From Pseudodesulfovibrio sp. zrk46 (GTDB lineage: Bacteria; Desulfobacterota; Desulfovibrionia; Desulfovibrionales; Desulfovibrionaceae): DNA of 64,000 nucleotides. The translations under genes and the position numbers were made by a program. The notes beneath the pieces were generated by a model. That model ran no database searches. It was given only the letters and a program-made list of their open reading frames with translations, and was not told where the DNA came from. Positions within the stretch are counted from its first letter, which is position 1. Each line of letters starts with the position of its first letter. Location of the stretch: contig NZ_CP051216.1 of assembly GCF_012516435.1 (NCBI RefSeq), positions 3,037,669 to 3,101,668 on the forward strand, in the 5' to 3' direction. Of this stretch, positions 49,272-58,063 are shown in pieces.

Positions 49272-50258
49272 ATGAAGGAATTTATACGTTCAGTATGTGA
49301 ACTGTTGGATCGTGGTGAATCTATTGTTTTGGCAACTGTTGTTCAAAGCAATGGATCTACGCCTCGATCTTCCGGGGCCAAAATGGCTGTGCGTTCTGAT
49401 GGTTCGATTGTCGGCACCGTTGGAGGTGGCTTGGCTGAAGCTATGGCTTGTAGAAAGTCGTTAGATCTTCTTGCAAAGGGCGATGGTGCCGCTTTGTCTT
49501 TCTATGTCGATATGACCCAGGAGCTTGCTGCGAATTCAGACATGATATGCGGTGGTGGCCTGACAATCTTGCTAGAAGTTCTTGCTCCAGGAGGCAAAGG
49601 TGAAAGCGCTTATTCTGAAGTAGATAATCTCATGCGCAAAGGGATTCGTTGCATGTTAAGAACTCGCTTCGAAGAACACAATGAAATGAGCGCCATTCGT
49701 CATACTGTTGTTGAGGCAGATCGTTCTGGCTGCATGGAGTTCCTTGAAGATGGGATTGTGATGGAGTTGTGTGAACCTTTTATTCCGCCTGCATCGTTAT
49801 TCATTTTTGGGGGAGGGCATGTTTCCTTGTCCACGGAGACGGTTGGGTCCCTTATAGGATTTCGAACTGTCATCTTGGATGACAGGGAAGACTTTGCTAA
49901 TAGGAAACGCTTCCCAAATGCAGACGAGGTCGTGGTGCTTTCTTCATTTGAGAATTGTTGTGACGGACTGCCTATTACGGATGATTCGTTTATTGTAATC
50001 GTTACGCGAGGACATTTACATGATCGTACAGTATTAGCTGATGCTCTTAGAACGGGTGCTGGATATATTGGGATGATTGGAAGTAAAAAGAAGCGCGATA
50101 AGATTTATGACTCTATTCTGGCGGACGGTTTTTCCCAAGCGGATATCGAACGTTGCCATTGTCCTATTGGTTTGACCATTGGGGCACAGACGCCTGAGGA
50201 AATTGCAGTTTCTATTGGAGCTGAACTTATTCAGATAAGAGCAGAGATGGGCGTATGA
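49272..50258 (+). CDS. XdhC-family aldehyde oxidoreductase maturation factor
   Basis: A 328-residue XdhC/CoxI protein. N-terminal TVVQSNGSTPRSSGAKMAV and GTVGGGLAEA form the cofactor-binding half; the C-terminal half is a Rossmann domain (ASLFIFGGGHVSLSTE, ILDDREDFANRKRFP, GYIGMIGSKKKRDKI). XdhC binds molybdenum cofactor, protects it during sulfuration and delivers it to xanthine-oxidase-type enzymes, here Mop. Its stop overlaps the NTP transferase start. Confidence 0.92.
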   Translation: MKEFIRSVCELLDRGESIVLATVVQSNGSTPRSSGAKMAVRSDGSIVGTVGGGLAEAMACRKSLDLLAKGDGAALSFYVDMTQELAANSDMICGGGLTILLEVLAPGGKGESAYSEVDNLMRKGIRCMLRTRFEEHNEMSAIRHTVVEADRSGCMEFLEDGIVMELCEPFIPPASLFIFGGGHVSLSTETVGSLIGFRTVILDDREDFANRKRFPNADEVVVLSSFENCCDGLPITDDSFIVIVTRGHLHDRTVLADALRTGAGYIGMIGSKKKRDKIYDSILADGFSQADIERCHCPIGLTIGAQTPEEIAVSIGAELIQIRAEMGV

Positions 50259-51379
50259 TCGAGAGAGCTGCAATTATTCTTTCTGCTGGCTTGTCTACTC
50301 GTATGGGTAAGTTCAAACCTCTTCTGCCATTAGGTGGGAGTAGTGTGTTGAGTCAGTGTATTGAACTGTTCCTTTCCTGTGGTGTCGAAAGGGTGATTGT
50401 AGTTACAGGTAAGCGTCGACATGACGTGGCTAAAGTGGCGAGTGCGGCTGGGGCGGAAACGATACATAATGCCGATTATGAGCAGGGAATGTTCAGTTCG
50501 GTTCTATCTGGGGTTTCTGCACTACCTTCAGGTGTGTCATCCTTTTTCGTATTGCCGGTGGATATCCCTCTCGTTCGTCGTGAAACTGTGCGTAATATAA
50601 TTACCAAGTACGAGGAGAATGAGCCGCTGGTTCTCTATCCAAGGTTTATGGAAGAACGAGGGCATCCTCCATTGATCAATGGTGATTTGTTGCAGGCAAT
50701 AAAGGGGCATGACGGTAGGGGAGGTTTGCGTGCTCTGCTGGAACGATTTGATGCGGATTCTTTGGATCTTGATGTTCCTGATTATGGCGTTGTTCATGAT
50801 ATTGATTTTCCAGAAGAATATGCGGTAGCCCAGTCTCTTTGGGCAAATGGATATCCATCAGAAGTAGAATCTAGTGTGCTTTGGCGAATGCAGCAGGGGC
50901 ATCCACATATCGAGAAACATTGTGTTGCTGTATCTCAAGTCGCAACGAGACTCTGTGAAGCTTTGAATGAAAGGTCCCAAACTGAGCCTCTAAATGTCGA
51001 TTTGGTTCGCGGTGCTGCTCTGACACACGATATAGGTAAGGGGACAAAAAGGCATGAAGCCGCAGGTGCTGAGTTATTACATTTTCACGGTTTTCATACT
51101 GCAGCCGACATTGTTCTTGAGCATTTTGATATGACGCTACCAGACAACGCTCCAATAACAGAAAAGGAAGTTGTTTTTCTAGCGGATAAGCTCGTGCGTT
51201 GTCAGTCCCCTGTTCCACTGGAGAATCGATATATGGAGAAAGTGGAAATGTACTCTCATGAACCGGGCGCAAGAGATGCTATTCTAGGCCGTTTGAAACG
51301 TGCTAAAGATATGATGGCTCGTTTTGATAGGGAAATGGGAGTGCCTGCAGAGCAGTTAGCTGTGGAGGCATTGGAATGA
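50255..51379 (+). CDS. MobA-like NTP transferase fused to an HD domain (DVU_1551-like)
   Basis: A 374-residue fusion. Residues 1-195 are a MobA/MocA-type nucleotidyltransferase (IILSAGLSTRMGKFKPLLPL, VLPVDIPLV, GHPPLINGD), likely making the cytosine dinucleotide form of the molybdenum cofactor used by Mop. Residues ~215-345 are an HD phosphohydrolase domain with LTHDIGKGTKRHEAAG. A cofactor cytidylyltransferase joined to an HD domain could control the nucleotide form by also removing it. Overlaps genes on both sides. Confidence 0.88.
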   Translation: MIERAAIILSAGLSTRMGKFKPLLPLGGSSVLSQCIELFLSCGVERVIVVTGKRRHDVAKVASAAGAETIHNADYEQGMFSSVLSGVSALPSGVSSFFVLPVDIPLVRRETVRNIITKYEENEPLVLYPRFMEERGHPPLINGDLLQAIKGHDGRGGLRALLERFDADSLDLDVPDYGVVHDIDFPEEYAVAQSLWANGYPSEVESSVLWRMQQGHPHIEKHCVAVSQVATRLCEALNERSQTEPLNVDLVRGAALTHDIGKGTKRHEAAGAELLHFHGFHTAADIVLEHFDMTLPDNAPITEKEVVFLADKLVRCQSPVPLENRYMEKVEMYSHEPGARDAILGRLKRAKDMMARFDREMGVPAEQLAVEALE

Positions 51380-51984
51380 TCGTACTGGCAAGACATGGAT
51401 GCACTATTGGGTATGGTGGGCGCTGCATTGGTCGGAAAGAGGTCCCTTTGTCGAAACGAGGTGGTGGTCAAGCAGATCAACTTTGCCATGACCTGAGCGG
51501 AATTCCATTTGAACGCTTATGTTGCAGCCCATCAAAACGTGCGCTTGATACAATGGCTCCTCTTGCATTGCATCTTTCCAAGAGAGTGGAAGTCTTGCCT
51601 GCATTAAATGAGATTAATATGGGATCCTGGGAAGGGGTGCTTTTTGATGATATCAAAGAGCAGCATCCTGAAGAATATTTGGAACGGGGAAAATGCTTTG
51701 GATCATTTAGAGCCCCGGGTGGCGAGTCTTTCAATGATGTGGCGGCTAGAGTAATGCCTGTTTTGGAAAGTCTTGCATCAGGTGAGACTCCAGTTCTCGT
51801 AATGACACATGCTGGGGTGATTCGCTCTGTACTCTGTCATGTAACCGGGCATCCTATGAATGACCTGTTTCAGTTCAGTCCAGAACATGCTCAATGTACT
51901 GTGTTGGATAACACTGATGACGGTTTTCAGATTGTGGCCGAAAATGTGAGTGCAGTTGAAGTTGCTACACTATTGATGACTTAG
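51376..51984 (+). CDS. Histidine phosphatase family protein
   Basis: A 202-residue phosphoglycerate-mutase-like phosphatase. The catalytic ARHG is at the N terminus (VLARHGCT), LCCSPSKRALDT holds a phosphate-pocket Arg, and MTHAGVIRSV the second catalytic His. Closest in pattern to CobC/alpha-ribazole phosphatase types. As the last gene of the mop operon it may dephosphorylate a cofactor intermediate or by-product. Its stop lies only 2 bp from the stop of nadB on the other strand. Confidence 0.85.
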   Translation: MIVLARHGCTIGYGGRCIGRKEVPLSKRGGGQADQLCHDLSGIPFERLCCSPSKRALDTMAPLALHLSKRVEVLPALNEINMGSWEGVLFDDIKEQHPEEYLERGKCFGSFRAPGGESFNDVAARVMPVLESLASGETPVLVMTHAGVIRSVLCHVTGHPMNDLFQFSPEHAQCTVLDNTDDGFQIVAENVSAVEVATLLMT

Positions 51985-51986
51985 TG

Positions 51987-53573
51987 CTAATCATCTTGGA
52001 GTGCGTGGCAACCAATAGATGTTTTGTTGGCCAGAGCTGCCATGGTGACAATATATGATGCGTAACAGCCGTGAAAAAGGTCTATAATTGGCTTTGAGAT
52101 AGGAGTTCTCTTGTAAAATTGGGTGATGTCACGGATGAGAACCCGTAGGTCTTCACCTGCTCGGGCCAGGCGCTGTGGTGTACGATTGATGCCAGCATAG
52201 TTCCACATCGTTGAACGAATACTCATCCAGTCTTGAGCGATGAGAGCCGGGTCTTCGTTCAATACCTGGCCCGAATGCAGCCAGTCAGGAATAGAATTTT
52301 GTAGCCGTTTGTTGGCTTTTGCATTTTGTGAGAGTTTGCGGGCGATGTAATCTCCAGAGCTACGTCCCCAGAGTACTCCTTCGAGTAGCGATGTACTGGC
52401 CAGACGATTGGCCCCATGTACGCCGGTACAACTGCATTCTCCTATTGCAAAGAGACGGTCCAGGCTGGAACGGCCATTGAGATCTGAGTATATTCCACCA
52501 CAATGATAGTGAGCAGCAGGTACTACTGGTATGGGAGTCTTGGTTATATCGATGTCAAGATCCATGCAGTGTTTGTGAATGGTAGGAAAGCGTTCGTGTA
52601 AATCGTGGTTGACTGTTCGACAGTCGAGAAATACGCACTCATCTTCATTGCGTTGCATGGTGTCTACAATTGCTTGAGACACGATGTCGCGTGGAGCCAA
52701 CTCCATTCTGGGGTCATACTGCTCCATAAACCGTTTGCCATTTCCATCAATGAGGAGTGCTCCTTCTCCCCGCATAGCCTCGGTAATGAGGAACCTGCGT
52801 TTTGATCGATGGTAAAGGGCTGTTGGGTGAAACTGCATGAATTCAGTATTCATGAGTCTGGCGCCTGCTCGGTGAGCCATCGTTATGCCGCTACCAACAG
52901 CGCATTCGGCGTTGGTGGAGTGAAGAAAGATCCGCCCCAGTCCTCCGGTCGCCAGTACTGTATAGTCAGCTAATATCGTTTCTACGTCACCAGTGTCATT
53001 ATTGTAGACATAGGCTCCAAGGCACTGATTTTTTCTGCTGTAGCGGAATGAAATTTTAGTTGTATGGTGATGGTTAGTTATAAGGTCTACTGCTGTCCTG
53101 CCTGAGCGAACATTTATGTTAGGGGTAGAAAGGACTGCCGTTTTAAGACCATTCATGATTTCGCGGCCTGTGAAGTCGCCACAGTAGAGAACTCGTGCAG
53201 TAGTATGTCCGCCTTCACGAGTCATATCAAAACTTGAATTATCCTTCTTTCGTGCAAAAGGAATACCCAAGCGATTGATGAGGATATGATTTACCGCATC
53301 TGGGCCCTTTCTCGCTAAATGATTTACAGCAGGAGAGTGATTATAGTTCCATCCGGCGTTACGAATGTCTTTTGACAGGGCTTCCGGAGAATCATTTTGC
53401 CCTTGGGTGACAATGCCTCCTTGTGCAAAGGCAGTGTTGCCATCGTTTAGCTCTTCTCCGGCGTTGAGCAGGATTACGTCGTAGCCTTGTTCTGCAATGG
53501 TTAAAGCACAGCTGGCTCCAGCTATTCCTGAGCCGATGACAAGTGCTTGTGTTGTGGTTCTCGTCTCGGACAT
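51987..53573 (-). CDS. nadB: L-aspartate oxidase
   Basis: A 528-residue flavoprotein of the succinate dehydrogenase/fumarate reductase family. FAD site LVIGSGIAGASCALTIAEQG, NTAFAQGGIVTQ, REGGHTTARVL, and HPTALYHRSKRRFLITEAMRGEG are characteristic, as is GVHGANRLASTSLLEG. It oxidises aspartate to iminoaspartate, the first step of NAD synthesis; in an anaerobe fumarate is the likely acceptor. nadA and nadC are not next to it in this window. Confidence 0.93.
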   Translation of the reverse strand: MSETRTTTQALVIGSGIAGASCALTIAEQGYDVILLNAGEELNDGNTAFAQGGIVTQGQNDSPEALSKDIRNAGWNYNHSPAVNHLARKGPDAVNHILINRLGIPFARKKDNSSFDMTREGGHTTARVLYCGDFTGREIMNGLKTAVLSTPNINVRSGRTAVDLITNHHHTTKISFRYSRKNQCLGAYVYNNDTGDVETILADYTVLATGGLGRIFLHSTNAECAVGSGITMAHRAGARLMNTEFMQFHPTALYHRSKRRFLITEAMRGEGALLIDGNGKRFMEQYDPRMELAPRDIVSQAIVDTMQRNEDECVFLDCRTVNHDLHERFPTIHKHCMDLDIDITKTPIPVVPAAHYHCGGIYSDLNGRSSLDRLFAIGECSCTGVHGANRLASTSLLEGVLWGRSSGDYIARKLSQNAKANKRLQNSIPDWLHSGQVLNEDPALIAQDWMSIRSTMWNYAGINRTPQRLARAGEDLRVLIRDITQFYKRTPISKPIIDLFHGCYASYIVTMAALANKTSIGCHALQDD

Positions 53574-53589
53574 TCTTGGCCTCGTATAC

Positions 53590-54435
53590 CTAGAGATGGA
53601 TTAGGCCGCATGAGCCTTCGTTGGAACGAACGACGCGGGATATAATCTGAATTTTCGTGTTGCTGCTCCAGACTTCAACGAGGTTGGTTTTTTCAAGCAG
53701 ATCGAGAGCCTTATCCAGTCGAGTATTGAAAAGGTGAGCTGTCCTAACTTTGGGGCAAGAGAGAGAATGAAGGCTATCGTGAGTAGCAGTTAAGCCACCT
53801 TTGTAGACTAGGGTCGCTCCATGAAGCCATTTGGCCAACCCATTATTTCGAAGAGATTTTCGGATTTGAAGGCAGTCGCTCATCTCATTAGTTCGGAAGG
53901 TTGTGACCACGTCGCCGTTTGTCTCGACAATAAGTCGTTCCGTGTGACTATCTACTAAGACACGGTCTATGAATCTGGTCATATAGCGGTATCCGCTTCC
54001 GATAATCTCGACGACTCCATTATGAAGCTTTCTGAGGCTATTACTTACTCGTTGGCGATTAAGGATAGTGTTGCGCATCCCTAAAGAGTGCAGCAGGTTC
54101 GCCGGCCCAAATTGAAATGGCAATGGGGTCCCATTCTTCACAGGTGAGTTCAAAGCACAGTATAGTAGCACATCCAAATCCCATTGATCGAAACGCTCGC
54201 CGGTGAAAAGGAGCTCTTTTTTACTACAAAGAGTAGGGATAGGCATAGCATGCACGAAGTCACCCCCTGCCATATATTCAGCACGGAAGAGTGCTGACAT
54301 GAGGTAAGTTGCGAGAGATTGCGTGTGAAAGCAGGTCTTGGGGATTTGCGGTGTAAACGGGGAACGATTGGAGTCATATGGATCGTATGGCAGCGTGAAA
54401 TCATTACGATTTTCCATGGACATGAACTGCAACAT
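53590..54435 (-). CDS. TrfA-like plasmid replication initiator, orphan on the chromosome
   Basis: A 281-residue protein. It shows the TrfA order: ALFRAEY, then LLFTGERFDQWDLDVLLYCAL (TrfA has YTGxRLDQxDLDV), a winged-helix stretch RQRVSNSLRKLHNGVVEI, and GLAKWLHGATLVYKGG with a downstream LHSLS (TrfA has LAQWLHGF...LH.LCG). TrfA binds iterons and loads replicative helicase on IncP plasmids. No iterons, partition or mobilisation genes are near. It sits between nadB and a ferritin-like gene. ATG 54435 has CGGAGG a little close; the ATG 15 bases later is the alternative. It may now act as a DNA-binding regulator. Confidence 0.7.
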   Translation of the reverse strand: MLQFMSMENRNDFTLPYDPYDSNRSPFTPQIPKTCFHTQSLATYLMSALFRAEYMAGGDFVHAMPIPTLCSKKELLFTGERFDQWDLDVLLYCALNSPVKNGTPLPFQFGPANLLHSLGMRNTILNRQRVSNSLRKLHNGVVEIIGSGYRYMTRFIDRVLVDSHTERLIVETNGDVVTTFRTNEMSDCLQIRKSLRNNGLAKWLHGATLVYKGGLTATHDSLHSLSCPKVRTAHLFNTRLDKALDLLEKTNLVEVWSSNTKIQIISRVVRSNEGSCGLIHL

Positions 54436-54526
54436 ATGGCCTCCGAGTTGGTGGTTGAATTGTGGCGGGCGGTGGTTTTAGAAGAATCCTTAGTTTGGCA
54501 TATGCTTTAAATTATTGAATGTATTA

Positions 54527-54578
54527 AGGAGAAGCGTCGAAAGAACAAAAAGATGGTTGTTTTTGACGCTTCTCCTTA
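54527..54578 (-). terminator. Long inverted repeat, terminator of the ferritin-like gene
   Basis: A perfect 13-bp repeat (54527-54539 with 54566-54578) with an inner partly paired A/T-rich loop, 33 nt after the stop of the gene at 54611. Some T residues follow in both directions, so it could work on either strand. Confidence 0.6.
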
Positions 54579-54610
54579 TCTTCTTAAGAATGTTGAAGGA
54601 TTAACTCAGG

Positions 54611-55090
54611 CTATAGGGCCTTCAACATGGTCTGAAGACGGCTAAGGTGGAGCCGTTCTTCATCAATGCACTTTTTGACTGCATCCCTATCAGATTGAGG
54701 AACAAGTTCCTTCATTTCAGTGAAGAAGAGCATGGTGTCCTTTTCGAATCCGATAGCCATCCTGATGGCTTCCTTTTCGTCCTTAAGAACAGCCATTTGT
54801 TTGTCTACGACGTCGTCTGTAAAGAGGGTATGTGATTCAATGATGCCCTGAATGTAAGTCATGTATTCGTGCTGAGTGGCCCAAGCAGGCAATTCGATAT
54901 CTCCGAGCTTGGTTTGAAGGGAGGCAAAAATCTCTTCATGCTTGGCTTCTTCGGCAGCAAGATACTCAAACAGTTCACGGCTCTTTTCACTTTGGGCAGA
55001 CTCTGCCAAACGCAGGTAGAATGCGCGTCCCTTTCTTTCTATTTCAACAGCAGATTTAGCAATTTCATTGGCGTGGAAGAAGAAAGCCAT
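54611..55090 (-). CDS. Ferritin-like / rubrerythrin-type diiron protein without rubredoxin domain
   Basis: A 159-residue four-helix protein. Iron-ligand pattern: Glu in EIERKGRAFY, EExxHE in AAEEAKHEEIF, Glu in GFEKDTMLFFTEM, and CIDEERLHLSRL. No CxxC rubredoxin tail, so it is an erythrin or sulerythrin-like form. It likely reduces peroxide or stores iron, useful to an oxygen-sensitive anaerobe and to the Fe-S-rich operon upstream. ATG 55090 has AAGGAG. It may be co-transcribed with flxA, 82 nt upstream. Confidence 0.85.
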   Translation of the reverse strand: MAFFFHANEIAKSAVEIERKGRAFYLRLAESAQSEKSRELFEYLAAEEAKHEEIFASLQTKLGDIELPAWATQHEYMTYIQGIIESHTLFTDDVVDKQMAVLKDEKEAIRMAIGFEKDTMLFFTEMKELVPQSDRDAVKKCIDEERLHLSRLQTMLKAL

Positions 55091-55172
55091 GATGTCTCCT
55101 TGTATGTAATTTGAAATGAGGCCTGCCAGGATCCCCAAGTGGGAGGACTATGGTTCCCGGTAGGATGTCTCA

Positions 55173-56027
55173 TTACAGCTCGTTAGGCAGATCCTTGAGT
55201 TCGGCATAGGTGAAAACCGGGCCATCAACACATACGTATTTTGTACCGATATTGCATCGGCCGCAGATGCCGACGCCACACTTCATCCGCTTTTCCAGCG
55301 TGGTGATGATTTGATCATCTTTGAAGCCCAGTTTGGCCAGCGCCTGGATAGTAAATTTGATCATGATTGGCGGGCCACAGGTAATGGCTACGCAGTTCTC
55401 GCTAGATGGATTCATGTCCAGCAGGACGTTGGGGATAAGCCCCACTGAGTGCTCCCAACCATCAGCTTCAGCATCGATAGTAAGGACTGTGTCCAAATCG
55501 TCGCGTTCCAGCCAGTCGGGCAGTTCATATTTGAAGGCCATGTCCTGGGGAGAACGAGCACCATAAAGCAGGGATATTTTGCCGTAGTCTTCGCGGTTGT
55601 CGAGCATGTAAAGGAGCAAGGTCCGTAAGGGAGCCATGCCTATGCCACCACCCACAAATACGATATCCTTGCCTTTGAGATCCTCGTAGGGAAACCAGTT
55701 CCCAAGAGGAGCGCGAATACCAATCTGATCACCAACAGACAGTTTGTGCAATTTCGCGGTTACTTCACCTGTCTTCATGACGCTGAACTGTAGATAGTCC
55801 ATACGGGTTGGGGATGAGTTAATGACAAAAGTAGACTCTCCAGTTCCAAAAACAGAAAGCTGTCCGACTTGTCCTGGATGAAAACTGAAGTTTTTCATTT
55901 CCTCTTTGCTGTTGAGAGTCACCCGGAAAGTCTTGATGTTGGGAGTTTCCTGAATCGTCTCAATAATTGTTCCGATGGTCGGCAGGTACGGGTTGACGGT
56001 ATTGGTATGTTTCGTTTCTTGAAGCAT
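55173..56027 (-). CDS. flxA: Flx complex NAD(H)-oxidising flavoprotein subunit FlxA
   Basis: A 284-residue ferredoxin-reductase-type protein. FAD-binding half with STFVINSSPTRMDYLQFSV; NAD half with DIVFVGGGIGMAPLRTLLLY and AITCGPPIMIKF; C-terminal [2Fe-2S] motif CGVGICGRCNIG. ATG 56027 (TGGAG site) replaces the longer frame. It oxidises NADH and passes electrons to FlxB/C/D and HdrABC. It lies three bases after flxB. Confidence 0.92.
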   Translation of the reverse strand: MLQETKHTNTVNPYLPTIGTIIETIQETPNIKTFRVTLNSKEEMKNFSFHPGQVGQLSVFGTGESTFVINSSPTRMDYLQFSVMKTGEVTAKLHKLSVGDQIGIRAPLGNWFPYEDLKGKDIVFVGGGIGMAPLRTLLLYMLDNREDYGKISLLYGARSPQDMAFKYELPDWLERDDLDTVLTIDAEADGWEHSVGLIPNVLLDMNPSSENCVAITCGPPIMIKFTIQALAKLGFKDDQIITTLEKRMKCGVGICGRCNIGTKYVCVDGPVFTYAELKDLPNEL

Positions 56028-56029
56028 AA

Positions 56030-57088
56030 TTATTTCTCCATCTCGACCACTTCTGCGGCCATGGCATTTACGATGACGCTTCGGATGTCCACAGAGACTG
56101 GACAACTCTTGATGCAGCGTCCACAACCGACGCAGGCAATGTTGCCGCCGTGCAGTGTGGGATAGTAGCTGAATTTGTGCCCGATACGGTTCTTAAGACG
56201 GTGAGCCTTGGTCGGGCGTGGATTGTGTCCGCTGGCTTCCATGGTGAACTGGCTAGACATGCAGTTATCCCATGTTCTCAGGCGAACGCCTTCCATACCA
56301 CAGGCCTCATCTGTGATGTTAAAGCAGTAGCAGGTTGGGCAAAGGTAGGTACAGGTGCCACAGCTGATGCATTTTGCAGACATGCTTTCCCAAAAGTCGG
56401 CATTGTCGAAGAGACCGAGAAGTTGCTCAGGGGCTTTGTCGAGTTGAGGGGCTTCAGGCATGTTGTCTTCAGCTTTGGATTTGACCTCAGCTGCTTCATT
56501 CACTCGATCTGCTCCGTCAGTGAGGATGGCGCTCAGCATGAGTACTTCGCCACGTTCAGTGATTGCTTCTACCAGCCAACCATCGGTCAGCGGGGTCATT
56601 TGAACGTCAGCGCCATCTGCTGAAGCGGGGCTGCCTCCAACCCAATTGCAAAAGCAGGTTGTGGCTGGTTTTTCACATACCAAGCTAATAAGCACAGTGT
56701 TTTCACGTCGTGCAAGATAGTTTTGGTCGGTGATGGAATCTTTGAGGTAGACTCGATCAAAGGTATTGAACCCCGCTGCATCACAGCTTCTACAGCCAAT
56801 GACGACAGCAGGGGAGTCATCCACTTTTTCCTTTATCTCAAGCTTGACTTTGCCCAAGTCTTCTTGGTCTTTGGTCTGCTTGTATGACATCAAGGGCTCA
56901 CACTGGGGAAATACCGCAGCTTTTGGGGATGCCGTTGCTCGGAGAGACAGTTCCGGGGTAACGCCAGATTCATATGGTCTGAAAACTATTGCTTGATTCT
57001 TCCGTTGAGGGACGAAAGTACGATAGGTTTCGGATAACTCTTCCAGCCATGAAACGAGACTGTTGGTTGCAAGGAATTTGGCTGCCAT
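56030..57088 (-). CDS. flxB: Flx complex iron-sulfur subunit FlxB
   Basis: A 352-residue protein like the beta subunit of sulfhydrogenases and anaerobic sulfite reductase A. Two C-terminal 4Fe-4S motifs, CISCGTCTYLCPTC and CVGCGRCIKSCPVSV; an N-terminal domain with GCRSCDAAGFNTFDRVY. It wires FlxA to FlxC/D. ATG 57088 shares a base with the flxC stop (TAATG), so translation is coupled. Confidence 0.9.
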   Translation of the reverse strand: MAAKFLATNSLVSWLEELSETYRTFVPQRKNQAIVFRPYESGVTPELSLRATASPKAAVFPQCEPLMSYKQTKDQEDLGKVKLEIKEKVDDSPAVVIGCRSCDAAGFNTFDRVYLKDSITDQNYLARRENTVLISLVCEKPATTCFCNWVGGSPASADGADVQMTPLTDGWLVEAITERGEVLMLSAILTDGADRVNEAAEVKSKAEDNMPEAPQLDKAPEQLLGLFDNADFWESMSAKCISCGTCTYLCPTCYCFNITDEACGMEGVRLRTWDNCMSSQFTMEASGHNPRPTKAHRLKNRIGHKFSYYPTLHGGNIACVGCGRCIKSCPVSVDIRSVIVNAMAAEVVEMEK

Positions 57089-58041
57089 TACCATCCCCTC
57101 TCGTTGATGTTTTCTTCTTCAACCTTGAAAGCCTGCAGCGGTGGAGTGGCGTCGATCAGGGTTCCTGCCTTATAGTCAAAGAGCTCGTCGATTTCCTTGT
57201 TGAGCTTGCGTTTCAGCAGCAGCAGCGGAATTCCTACAGGACAAGAACGCTCACATTCCCCACATTCAGTGCAGCGGCCAGCCAAATGCATGGCATGGAT
57301 CATTTGGAAGAACCATTTATTCTCGACAGTATCTTCTTGAGTAAGCCAATGCGGATCTCGACTTTGAGCTACGCAGTGGTCTTTGCAAACGCACATTGGA
57401 CATGCGTTGCGACAGGCGTAACAACGGACACATTTGTCCATTTCTCCCATCCAGAAGGCTCGACGTTCCTCTTCGGATTTTTGTTCAAACGCTATCACAT
57501 CATCGTAGTTGTCTTCTTTGGGCTCGTTTTTAGGCTCACCAATGAAAACGTTGGAGATGAGTGGAGTGTTGTACTGGCAGCGTCCACATTTGGATGCGGC
57601 TATATCCTCGAATTTGAGGTTGTATGTTTTACCATCAGCAGTAACTTTTACAGTCTCGGCGTTTGCCTCAACTGCTTCAACATAATCGAGGTCACCAACT
57701 GCGTTTTGGATTTTGCGGATAGACACGACACCGTCGCAAGGCATGGAGAAAATGGTCAGGTCATCCTGGTTGATCAGTTTTTCCTGCAATAATTCCACAA
57801 TAGAGCGACTATCGCACCCTTTGACCACTATGCCGACTTTTTTACCCTTGAGATTGGGTAAGTAGGTGGCAAGGTTGTGGACACAGAGAGGGCTCCAGAT
57901 GAGTTTGTCTATGTCTGCTTCTGAACGCATAAAGATGGGACTCGTCCGTAACGGATCAAAGCCTTGTTCCCAGCCAATGACCATGTCGAGATCAGGCAGA
58001 TGTTCCTTTATGGCCGATTTCAATTCTTCTAAATTAGGCAT
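57088..58041 (-). CDS. flxC: Flx complex iron-sulfur subunit FlxC
   Basis: A 317-residue protein. An N-terminal FrhB/CoxB-like region (GIVVKGCDSRSIVELLQEK, FSMPCDGVVS, SKCGRCQYNTP) is followed by two 4Fe-4S motifs CVRCYACRNACPMC and CTECGECERSCPVG. ATG 58041 (GGAGAATATA) is used. It carries electrons between FlxB and FlxD/HdrA. Confidence 0.9.
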   Translation of the reverse strand: MPNLEELKSAIKEHLPDLDMVIGWEQGFDPLRTSPIFMRSEADIDKLIWSPLCVHNLATYLPNLKGKKVGIVVKGCDSRSIVELLQEKLINQDDLTIFSMPCDGVVSIRKIQNAVGDLDYVEAVEANAETVKVTADGKTYNLKFEDIAASKCGRCQYNTPLISNVFIGEPKNEPKEDNYDDVIAFEQKSEEERRAFWMGEMDKCVRCYACRNACPMCVCKDHCVAQSRDPHWLTQEDTVENKWFFQMIHAMHLAGRCTECGECERSCPVGIPLLLLKRKLNKEIDELFDYKAGTLIDATPPLQAFKVEEENINERGW

Positions 58042-58063
58042 TATATTCTCCAATAAAATGGCA

